A stretch of DNA of 64,000 bases from Clytia hemisphaerica. Lineage: Eukaryota > Cnidaria > Hydrozoa > Leptothecata > Clytiidae. Position 1 is the stretch's first letter; the number at the start of each line of letters is the position of its first letter. Below are positions 1-12,000 of the stretch, piece after piece. The DNA is taken from contig CACVBU010000362.1 of assembly GCA_902728285.1 (NCBI GenBank), forward strand, positions 1,469,540 to 1,533,539, read 5' to 3'. The notes under the pieces were generated by a model, which was not told the DNA's origin, did no database searches, and was given only the letters and a program-made list of their open reading frames with translations. The translations under genes and the position numbers were made by a program.

Positions 1-52
1 TGTTGGACTGTCGAAAGATGCATGCTCCAGATTGGAGATGTACATACAACAC
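1..52 (-). CDS. ARFGEF3: ARFGEF3 exon 18, partial
   Basis: It follows acceptor TACCAG and reads RCCMYISNLEHASFDSPT to the window edge, matching the BIG3 continuation RVCEYVGTLEHNHF. About 1,000 further codons are expected to the left. Confidence 0.82.
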   Translation of the reverse strand, partial: MLYVHLQSGACIFRQSN

Positions 53-3000
53 CTGGTATAAATTACAAGTTAAACATTAATTAAAGCTAATCTACAGTAT
101 ACATTTTGCTGCTTTGCTGATCTTGCGAAAGCTCCATCAAAAATGTAGATTGTTCTTTTTAATTCTTATTCAAATTTTCAATGTCAAAGCGGTCTAAATT
201 GATTGTCTGTATTAAGTTAATTTGGAAAGAAGACAGTTTTAAGAAAAAGTTCGGAAATTTGAAGTCAAAGAATGGAGTAAGAAGATGGTTTGATGAGCTA
301 CTACGGTTGAAATAAAGAGCTTCAAAATGAAACCCGAGTGAGTACAAAATTTGCATTATATGCCTCTAAGTAATAGTTTTTAGCTGTCGAGGTTACACAA
401 AACTAAAGATGTATTTTCCATTAATTATTCCATTGTTAATATACCTGAAAACGTGGTTCCATGCTTGAGGCGCTCGACTTCCAAGTTCCAATCCGGCAGC
501 CAGTAGCGCGTCCATACTCAAAACATGCGCGGCGTGCAGTTTGACGGAAGGCGGGATCCCGTTTTTTGATAACTGTTTCTTCTCGTTTATGAAATAACCA
601 CACGAAGCTTCGGATAACCGAGACAAAATGATATCACATCTTGATTGAATATCTAGGTAAACGAGACAAAAATATGGACAATTTTTTCACAAAATACATC
701 TAGGTACTGAGAGAGAGAGAGTGAACCATCCTAGATCATTAGATCATCTAGGTACTGTATTGCTTTCAAAAGGGGTCAGATGCGATGTACAGTTTATAGG
801 TGCGTATTCAACCAGTCAAAAGCAGCCACATATTTTTCATACTACAGTTTTTTTTATATAAGAACAACCAAAGCCTTAGGATGTTCTTAACTTTTTTAGC
901 TTTAAGCCTAAAAATGTTCTTAACATGTTCTTAATTTCACTATTTTGTGAACATTGTTGGTCATTTTAGAGTCTGTTAAGCCTTAAAATGTTCTTAACTT
1001 TTTGGCCATCGAAGCCTTATGTTCTTATATAGTTTGTTCTTATAAAAAACGTGTACTTTGATCTGATGAAATATTATAAATCATCATCGTATTCAAAGAC
1101 GTTTTAAAAATTTGTATAGATGAAGAAATCATTCTATACGATTGATTAAAGGGAGGCTTCATACCGAGATCACAGCATAGTCTAGCAGCTCTTCTGAATC
1201 CATCCAAACTCAAACATACAAGATCACGTTCGAGCATTTGTTTGGATTGAAGTTCAGCTCGGTTGTTCACATTGGTGTTGTTGATCAAGAACTTCATTCC
1301 GGCTGAGTCAGCTGAAAATATTGAAAAATCAAAATCGCTATTATAAGGGAAGGAACACCCAGTATTTTATATCATCCTTTTAGACTTTATCTCATCTAAT
1401 AGACCTTTTCATAAATTACGTCACGAACATCACTTACCTCGTATTCAAACATTTACCATGGTTACTGTGCCCCTTGAGAAAAAATTGTTTTCTTTTATAA
1501 ACTATGATATAATTTTAATAAAATCTGCTGGGAGTTTATCACCATGGCAATAATTTCAAAACGAAGCAAGTGATGTTCGTGACGTAATTTTATGAAAAAC
1601 TCTAATGTCTTTTCATTCATCATAAATATTCCCACGAGTATACCCAAAATTAATCATCTTATTCCCAAAGCAACCAAACAGCTGTTTGCTTCCGATGATA
1701 AATCAGAATAGAACAAAAGGCGTTGCCTCTACATCTATCTTTATTACCTTCATAATATGAACAAGTACTATAGTAGAATATCAACCCTGTTTCGCTTAGA
1801 AGAACAGAGTAAACCGTATGCCTTTCTTATAAACATTCAGACTTGGATTTTGATCATTAAAAGAATAAGTATGACTTACAGGAGATCTGAGTTGTAGAAC
1901 TAAGCGGTACTGCCAGCGTGTCTAAAACTTGGTCCCATGTCGATAATAAAAGACGTCTTGCAAATTTCTGTCCTTCACGTTTTCCAGCTGTAATCGGATC
2001 TCTAAATTTCCCTGAAGTTCCGATCTCATCCGTTTCTTTAATCCGGTTCGGATGATGAGTGTAAATCTTCTCGGAAAGAATTCCGATCAAAGCCCGATTT
2101 GTATCGCTGGATTCAGGATGGTAACCAGCTTTGGAAAGGATATCATATGTGGTGATAAGACGATAGACCTCGCTTAACCAAGTTCTTGAAAGACGAACTG
2201 GGAAACCAAAGTCAACGACAGACTGGATAAACGAGTTCTAAAAAAATGTGATTATATGAATTTTCACTATTTTCCAGCTAAGAGAACATAGGTTTATGTA
2301 TATTCTTTAGAATGCGAGAATCATTGGATGTTAAAAATCAAAGACAAATTCGTGTCTTTGGGAAACCGGGTGTTAACGAGTTATTACATTTATAAAAGCT
2401 TCCCTGATGTCTTGAATAAAATATCGGCTTTTATGTTTTGTCAAATGAAAAGTCGGATAATAGGGCGTCCACTCCACTCTTAAACAATAAGCTTCCCTAA
2501 AACGAAGTCTGATGAAAAAGAACGAAATAATGTACCTGTGATACGTGAGGTGTTGCACCTGATTTCTCATAATAACCAAGTTGATTGAGCTCGTAACTCA
2601 ATTTCAGAGCTTCGTAAACCGCTTTATAGACGCATTCAGCGTTTAAAGACGGGTCGTTTGTTTCTTTTCCATTTTCCTCGGCCGTCTTCATATCTAGTGT
2701 CCGTACAGTACCGAAATTCGGAACATTTTTTCGTTTCAGCGTCATACACGTGACTGCTTCACAGACATCTGAAGCGAACTGTTGTAGAAGTTCGTCCGCG
2801 GCAGACGGTTCGGTCGCTTTAAGAACACTTGGTAGGATACCCAATAGACAGCGAGCGAAATTGCGCGCACCCTCTTTCTCAAGCTCTTCAGGAGTTTTAG
2901 CGGAGGTCTTTTTCGGTGAATCTGCTTTGATGGATGACTTTTTGGGAGACGAAGCTTGGCCCTCTTTTGGTGGTGTTTGTTTTAGTTTCAACGAATTTGG

Positions 3001-6000
3001 CTTTTTAGCTGACTTCTTGCTTTGTGAAGCTTTTTGGCGTTGTATTTTGCTCAGTGGGATTCCATTAATGGTTGTCTCCTTGGAAGGTGATGTGTTTTCA
3101 ATCTCAATTTTCTTTTTATTGGAATCTTTTGGTAGTGGTTTAGCGATTGGTTTGATGGGTTGTGGCAGAACACCAAAGATGTCACTGTCTGGAAATTGTT
3201 GTTGCTGGTCTGATGGAACACCTTAGAATAGAAGACAGAATTTGAATGATGAACAATAACATAGAATTCCAGTGAGTTGACACCCCTGTCTCACAGCCCC
3301 CAAAAATGAAAATTTTGTTGAAATACCAATGGAGATAGAAATTTTATTGTTCCCAGGTGGAGTATTTTTTCCCACTTGGTATGAAATTTTCCAGTTGGGC
3401 GGGGGTCCCATCGGGTCTGTGACAAGGACGTGAGTTGGGATAAGGAAAATGAGTATCATCTCTGATTTTAAATTTCATGTTGTGTAAATTAAATAAACAT
3501 ACACAAAACTTAGAACTATAAGATCTTTAATCTGTTACACTTCGTAGATTTCGATTGTCAATTCTTGTTATTCATGACGTAATCTTTTATACAGGAACAC
3601 CAGAAAAACGCCGGACGTTTGCCACGTTTTTCATTGTTTAAATTCAAAACTGGCGGCAAACACCCGGTTTATTTCGGATGTTTCCGTACAAAAGATTACA
3701 TCATGAATATCAAGAGCTACATTTATTGTCTATTATTATTGTAGTATTGTTCTATATCAATTCTAACTGTATTCAAATGACAAGACTATCATGCATCTTT
3801 CACCAGAAAGCATTAACTAAAATAAGTGATAAAACAACTTATACCTCCTCCTTTTTCCTCTTCACCGAAAAACCGATTAGACTTTCGTAAAATAGGTTTC
3901 GGCGATCGTTGCTGTGCTTCATCTGAGGTTTGTTTACTGTTACGAGATGGTTGTCGTAACTTTAAATTGCGTTTTCGTTCCTTCTCGAAAAAGGCGTGAT
4001 TTATGACGACTTGCTCGACTTTTGACGGCTGTTTGTCTTTGATTTCAAGTTGAGAATAAGACTGGACCCTTCTTAATGGGAATTTCTGTATTCCTTTGTG
4101 TATTTTGATTGATGTTTTTGGTTCTCTCAGATCGGTCGCGGAGTGTGACCGCGAGAGATTTGTATAGTTAAATTGATGACGTTTGAGTTTAGGTAATTTT
4201 AATCCTGAGTCAGTTTTAGCCCTGACGGCTGGGTAGTGTGATTTGAGCTTTGGAGATGGAGATTTACGAGGTGGTTCTTAAAACGAGAATTAATTAATTA
4301 ATATAATGAATGAATGAAAAATAAATAAATGGGCAAGTCACAGGCCCGGCGGAAGCGGGTAGACTGGGGAGACTTCACCCTCCCCAACTTTGAGTAAAGT
4401 AATTTTTTTATCAAATTTCTAGCGAATTTTATCTTATTTTGAGCCTTCAGCCTTCCCACTTTTACGATTGTTCCGCTCGGCCAGAGTGAACAAGGAACAA
4501 ATGACTCTAGCAAAGAGACACATAGTCACATATCTTAGTATGCTACATCGAGACTCGATCCAACAGTGAATAACGAGTTTATGTATTTGCACTTTTGAGG
4601 ACGGTAAAGTGACTGAAACGATTTGGAAAAACTCGCACTTCTGACCCGCAAAATCGAGGACGGTAAAAGTGCTGATTTACCGTCGTCCTCAGTTGGTCAT
4701 GATCTAGTCAAATTAGAACCTTACCGTCTCCGTCACAGAAAAACACACATATATAAACTCGGTAATGTATGACGATTGAACGAAAAAAAAGAATTTTGTA
4801 ATGGAGAAAATCTCGTCAATGAATATATGATTTCCTGAGAAATGTCAATACTTTCTTGACGGTGGGCTATTTACTTACCAATCTTGTTTTTATATTTCTG
4901 TGGATTGGCCATCATTTCACGGTTCTCAATAATCCTCTCTTCGTTATGTTCTGCCCATGACACAGATTTCGGTAAAATGACGTCATCATCCTCAAAGGTT
5001 GAATCTGAAGAAAATTGGAAAATAAAAGATTTTCAAATTACTTACAAAGTGGTACAAATCATCTTTACTAGGCAAGCACCATAGGACCCCCTTGGATTTT
5101 TTTCTCATTTTTTTGGACCACCCTAGATTTTTACACTCGAAAAACCAAGCTCCCTGGATTTTTTATTTTCCAGACCACCCTGGACGTCAAACCTCCTCAA
5201 TATAAAGGGTGCAGACAATTTCTGGAATAGCCCATTGGTTGAATTTATCACTTGATAAAATCTTTCTCTTACTGTATTCATTCTCTTCATAGTCCATTTG
5301 CCAACGAATATGTTTCGATTTCGATGGTCTCTCCTCATCACTCTCAGCCTCACTTTCCCCCGAATCGAGGCTACTGCATTTCAAAGTAGGTGCCATGCCA
5401 TTGTCATACAACACTGCTTTACCACTCAGCTCTTGAATATTGAGTGGTTCTTTGACTTTATGTAACATTTCAATGTTTTCGTCACTCAGACCTCGACCGT
5501 TGGAAAGATCTTCAAGTGTACCCAATAAAGCGACTACACAAGACACGCTTGCGTTTGAAACTGAAGGATCTGATTGGTTGGATGACTCTTGAATACCATC
5601 CATAATTCTGTGATTGAGAGAAGTATTAAGGTTATTTTTTGAAAAATGACTTTAATTCAATTTTCAGGGGAGTTTGGATTTTTATCGAATTAGTCGTTTA
5701 TAAGAGTTTCTTGTTGAGAGCAACCTTCAATATCATCGAAAATAGAGCGTATCCCCTGGTAAAAATTCTTGATAAGATCTGAAAAGATCGTTGAAGATCT
5801 TTCAAGAATCTTTAATAAGTAAGAATCTTTAAAAATCTTTGTAAGATCTTACAACGATTCTTAGGCAATCTTGAAAATTTCTTCCAACAAAAAGATTTTT
5901 AAAGATCTTGTAAATAAATTGTTAAGAATTGTCAAGATTCTTTCCGCATATTTATAGTAAGAAAATTTATTATTTATTATTAAGTTCTTAAGCAGAATCT

Positions 6001-9000
6001 TACGAAATCTTGAGCCATAAATTATTTTAAGATTCTTTGCGTAACTTATAAAGTTTTTATAAAGAGACTTTCCAAATCTTAACTAACTATTATGTGCAAA
6101 GAAGCTTTAAGATTTTTAGTGGTTCTTATCAAGTTCGGGTTAAGAATCTTAAAAACACGTAAATTTCTGGTTATGATTGTTTTTCATAAGAAGGAGTCTT
6201 TAGACTCAAGGAGAGCAATCTCTTAGGATAGTATTTACGAATCAGTTTTTGGTCAGCTTCGAAATACGGTAAGTGGTTTTTCTTTTGTGTGTTTGTTATC
6301 ATTGACTGTATATTAATGCTTGGATGATTAATGGGAAGTATTCACGAGGTCATCAGTTGAAAGGTGTCACTCGAGCGAAGCTTTCGGCTCTTATTCAATA
6401 ACTGAAGGGGAATAGTAGTAAGATTCCGTCAGCGACCGTAGTGCAGTGGTAGAGCATCCACCTACGGTGCGCAAGGTTGTGGGTTCAACCCCCAGCCGGG
6501 TCATACCAAAGAGTCCCAAAATGGTACTTGATACCTCTCTGCTTGATGCTCAGCAATTAAGAGAAGGATCAAGGGTAAGTGGAGCAATCCAGGGAGAAAG
6601 AGTGGCACCCTCCCCTACCTTCGGGTGGAACTGCGGTCGTAGACTTATTTTTACTTAAGATTCCGTCAAGATCTTGAATCACTGTAAGGGACAAGAATCT
6701 TATTCAAAACTTATAAAAAAGTCTTATCAGATCGTTAAAGATCTTGAAAGATCTTGGCACGTTCGTAGTAAGAAACTGAAAAAGAATAAGCAAAGTTTCT
6801 TGATAAGATCTTTTCAAGAACTTTTCAAGAATTTTTACCAGGGTCGAATTAGTAGAACGTCGAATTAGAGTGTCAACAGTATGAGGAATTTGAAACAAAA
6901 CGGGATTTCATGATGGGAAAACATGAAAATAGAGGTTTTAACAGCAATACTATGAATTACCCAACTTGAATTAGGACAAGAGTCAGTTATTAAGACTTTT
7001 CTCATAGATATGATTGGATACTCTCGCTTTTAAAATCAAAGATTTTTATTTCATAAGGAGATGGAATAGAAGCTTAGATCATACAATGATTTAAATTTCC
7101 AAAAAGAAACTTACAGTCTAAACAAATCGAGATCTGTTTTGCGTTGATCGGTGGGCGATTCCGGTGTACCGGGCTCCCGATCATCTATGGTCGGTCCGGC
7201 TAAATCGAAAATACGTTGCGGACTACCAAGAATCTAAATTGATTATAGAATTTCAGTTTCAGCATTTATGTATACACTCGTATTCCTTCTTTCTCCTTCG
7301 GGTTATAATATCTTCTTCTTACTTTTTAATACAAGCTACATAACAAAGACAAATATGGCAATATCATGTACCATTGCACACTAGATTGCTAGCTGCCTAC
7401 AGATTTTCCGTGAAAGGAAGTCCAGAAAGTCGACTAGTCCACCATATTGTTTTTTAAAACATTCGAATCCCTTGGTTGACAACCAGAAATGACAAACAAA
7501 AAAAGTTACAAACCTCTTGTATGACTTTCAGAGCCTCAATTCGATGCTGTGGTTGAGAATACAAGACAATCCTATGAAAGAGTGATTCTAATGTTGGTCT
7601 CAAAGAGTTCAACGCGCCAACCAATCGCACTAGTTCACCAGCAATGACATAGATTGTTCGCGCCATAACTGGATTCAACGATTTATTCGTACTCATTCCT
7701 CTTGCACCGCGTCCGTCGTCCGGGAAACCATTTGTTAACCCGATTTGACGATTTCGAGTGTTGATATCGTTGATCGGGGAACCGAGAAGTTGGATCAGTG
7801 CTGGACAAAGCACTTGCCTGAATGATGAAGAAGAAAGATTTGTTAGTATTTGTACGATTTGCAAAGAAGAGAAATCTTCTTCTAGTCTCGTCAATAGCAT
7901 CTTTGACTGGAATTTAGGGTATAGGCTAGACTAGAGTCCGTGTAATACAGTAATATGGGTGTCATATGATAATACGATAATTGCAATACAAAAATATAAC
8001 AATTTGTTTCTTCTATTATTTTTTTGCTTTGTTTTATGTCTGAACTAGGGTCGTTTAGCATGCTAAACTAAGAGCAAGCTCAATACCAAATCAAGTTCAC
8101 AAATTCTTTATCCTCTTGCATAGATGTGGAGAGGTTGTATAAGATCAATTCGATGCTATCCAGATGTAATTGTAAAGCTTGACTTTGGTGGAGTAATGGT
8201 GTTGCCCTTGAGTAATGAAAAAAAACACGGATATTAATTAGTTATTGCCGGTTGCTCACATAAAGTATAGATCTCTGTTTTATCATTGGCCTCGAAGAGA
8301 CAAGATAAAAACACTGGTAAGACCTTGTCAGCCTCACCATATGATAAAACTACTAAAAGAACCAGAGAACTTTTATAGGTTGACGCCCGGGGGGGGGGTA
8401 CTAGGTTTGCGAGGTGACGGGTATGTCCGAGCCGAAAATCGAAAATCGACCCTTTGAGAGACAAAATTTTCGCGATTTTGGGACCCTTTGAGAGACTTTT
8501 TCCAAAATTTTGGTCCATTTTTTCCAAATTTTGGTTTGATTGTCACCAAATTTTGGTCAAAATTTTTGGAATTCGTGACCCTTTGAGAGAGAAATTTTCG
8601 ATTTTCGTGATTTTGGGACCCTTTCAGAGACTAACTTTTGAATTTGCACCCCTTTGAGAGACTTTTGAGGAATGAGAAAAGGTACCCTTATGGCTCGCAC
8701 ATACCCGGCACCCATTTTGCCTAAGTACCCCCCCCCCCGGGGGTTGACGTAACAAAGACAGTAATGCAATATGGGGGTATTGTGGAGGAAAGGCTATTCA
8801 GATTTACCGACGCAAGTCAAAAGATGAGGACGATGATGAGAAAACTTCCTGACTTATATCAGCAACAGAGGACAAACGGCTGCCAGATTATCGGTCATAT
8901 TTCAAATTAACGGACTAAAGCATTATAGCCTTATGGGATAAAGGAAATCTCAAAATTTCAAACAACTTACGTATTTGGCTGCTGCAGTTTCAAACTGAAA

Positions 9001-12000
9001 TCTTTGAGTAACATAACGATATCATGACTGAGCACTTTACTGGTGTCTGTTGATATATTACCAACACCTAATGAAAAGCAAGATCATTTTTTTAGTTTCA
9101 ATCAGTTCCAATCCCAGGAGTTGATCAGAAAAGTCACATTAGGGTCTATTTAACGTCCAATCAACATCCGGATAATGTGTGATAAATGGGGGGGGGGCAT
9201 GTATTTAGACTATCGAGAAAGACATAGTTAAAGAACAGATTTTCTGGGAGCTTTAAAGACTCGTTGTGATTTCTATCGAATCCAAATTTACCCAAGTGTA
9301 TTTTTTTTTCATTTTCTCACATTATCACAAGTAGTGAATTAGGGGTTAAAATTAGTAATCACTTACCTTTTAAATCAGATGAATGTCGATTATGCTGAAA
9401 AAAAAAAAAATGAAAAATTAAGTCAGATGATCAGATTTATAAAAAAAGGAATGAGGTTTTAAGCGAACTTAGAATTAGGAACGAACTTGAAGAATCAATT
9501 CAAAATCGATTCGACAAAAAGAGGTTTATAAGGGAGAAGGCCCATGCCTGTAATTTCTTGGTTTCGATTAAGTTTATAGGTCGTGGCCAGTGGATTGTCA
9601 TTGTTTCAAAAATAAAGAAAAAATTCAAAATGTCTGTGACCAACTTTTTGACATGTTTCTTACTCAATTTGAGGGTGCTGATTCCAAATCTGAATGTTAC
9701 CAAGCTTGAAAACCCGCAGTTTTTGCGTGATTTGCGATTTTTTGCGTTTTTAGGCAAAATTGTAAGCCCTGAAAATTTGTGATTTTTGGGGGGTCTGCAT
9801 ATTAGGTGAAAAGATACTTGTTTTATAGAACACTTGACCAATAGTGAAATCCCGATGGGGATATAAATTTTATTGTTCCAAGCTCGAAAAATCCAGTGTG
9901 GATGGTTTTGACTGCAATTTTCTACAGGGGAGGAAATCAAAGTCAATTTTCCAGTGAGGCTGAAATTGTAAGGTATTTTTCCCACAAGTAGTAGGAAATT
10001 TTCATCAGGCCTCACAGGGTCTGTGACACAGGGGTGTTAGTACATAAAACGGAGCTGTTAATCAAGTGTCCAGCTTACCATACATTCTTGGAAGAGCTGA
10101 CAAACCGTGCTCAACATCTCAGTTAAAGTTGCACGACATGCTGATTTGGTGGAAGGACTGATCGCTTTCACAAATGTCTGTACACAAATCTAAAATTTGA
10201 AGGTGGTACATATGCAGTGGTGACTCTTTAACTTGAGCCTCTATAACTCTAATGTCTTCTTAACTCGAATAAGTTTTCTCGTCACTTCATCTTGAAATTT
10301 CATTAACTCAGGCAAATTTGTATTCCCTCTGCGTGTTCGAGTTATGGAGATGCTACACTGTATTTGAGTGAGTTTAAAGCTTTTCAAAACTTCCATTGTC
10401 AATTTCCACGTTCAATGATATAATTTGATATAATTATTGAATGTTTATAAAAGTATATTAGTTTTGAGCAAATCACATACCTCCGCCATTTTGACAAGAT
10501 TTGGTCCGTGCAAGTCACATGTTTTCGGGTTGACCAATCGCAGGAGAAGCTGAAAAAGAACACAAATGAAACAATAATATCAGAAGGTTTGCTAAAACTT
10601 TTTTAAACATGTATCCACAAATTAGTGCCCACTAACATCACGAATAATGTGCTCAGCTTGGAGAAATGATACAGATACTAAAACAACAATCCCATTGAAA
10701 CTGTGTTAAAAACGATTGAAATGAAGAAAGCGTTCATCGAGGGCTGTGATGTTGTAGCAAAATGATGGATGTTAACTTACTTTCATAACTTCAATTTGAG
10801 CTTCGTCTGATTGAGAGGGAACAGCCGTAATAGCATTCAAGAATTGCACAGAAAATTGATCTTCGATGTTTTCTTCACGCCCGTCCGTTTGAAAACGATC
10901 GTCTGCAAAGATTTTCTGTTTAAAGATATTCAAAAATGTGACATTGTTTATCTTCAATAATGTTCGAAAGATTGTTTGGTGATGTTTTACAAGGGTAGAA
11001 TTATGAAAACGCTGACCAAGTTAAAATTTGAAACTTTTCAGTTGTCCCGATACAATGATCTAGGTGGTAAGAAACGTAATGTATTTTTTCGTAATGTTAT
11101 TTTAGGTTTCGTTATGTTTCAACCAAATAAATAACTGTGGATAATTTCTTCAAGAAAAGCTAAATAAACACTTAACAAGCTTCAGTAAATGTCGGATGAA
11201 GAAAGAATAATATACCTGAAAACCACTGATGGCGAGCGTGGCCAATTTTGTGGAGCCGGATTCCAAAGCGATCTTGAAGGGAAGGAAACACACATCTCTA
11301 AAACGAAAAATAACGATGATAATTCTGGCAGAACAAAACTCCAGTTACATCTAAACCTACCCTTTTTTATAGAACAAACAATGTATTGAGAACATAATGT
11401 TTTGGTTGCAACGAGACATTTTAAGGTTTTTCAAACGCGGAAATTCCTTAGGAAATGCACAAAATCACTCACAAAATGGTGAAAAAAAGAACATTTTTAA
11501 GAACATTTTTAAGAACATTCTTAGGCTTAAAAACCCAAAAATCTAAGAACATCCAAAGTTTTCAAAGGTTGTGATTTTTCTTATAAAAGGCCGTGTAGTT
11601 CAACATTATTTCATACGAAAAAGTTTTCAAAGTTTAATTCTAATTGATATTGCCGAGTCGACAAAGAAATTTTCTTTGTTTACGGTAAGGGAGCTTTGTT
11701 ATTCAGTACCAATCTAGAGACCTGCTGTATTCAATTGGTGAATTATCATTAATATCAGCCATGATTTAAAGCTCAAACTTGTCAAAAAAGTAACCATTCG
11801 TTTCAGCTTATCGCAAGCACATTGATAGACAGTTAAAAATCTAAATGCTGAATAAGAGAAAGGTAATATCATTTTTACCGTAAGGCGTAGGCATCATAGA
11901 AACAGCTTTTATCATACCACGATTGCAATAAATCTGATGCTTTCTCGCAAGCCTCTTGTAAACCTTTATATTTTCCAGAATTCACATCTTGATTGAGTTC

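Noticed and set aside
2750-3226. 158-codon plus-strand ORF
   Set aside because: It is antisense to ARFGEF3 exon 14, which has strong homology and matching splice sites; this is a shadow.
6432-6505. tRNA gene
   Set aside because: A and B boxes are present but the acceptor and anticodon stems pair poorly, and it is the head of a SINE with a 12-bp TSD.
8234-8527. 97-codon minus-strand ORF between ARFGEF3 exons 8 and 7
   Set aside because: It reads into the CCCGGGGGG MITE and has no BIG3 similarity; the real exon is at 8087-8206 in another frame.
9500-10015. 171-codon minus-strand ORF in an ARFGEF3 intron
   Set aside because: Much of it is the ACACCCCTGT MITE, whose other copies do not keep the frame.
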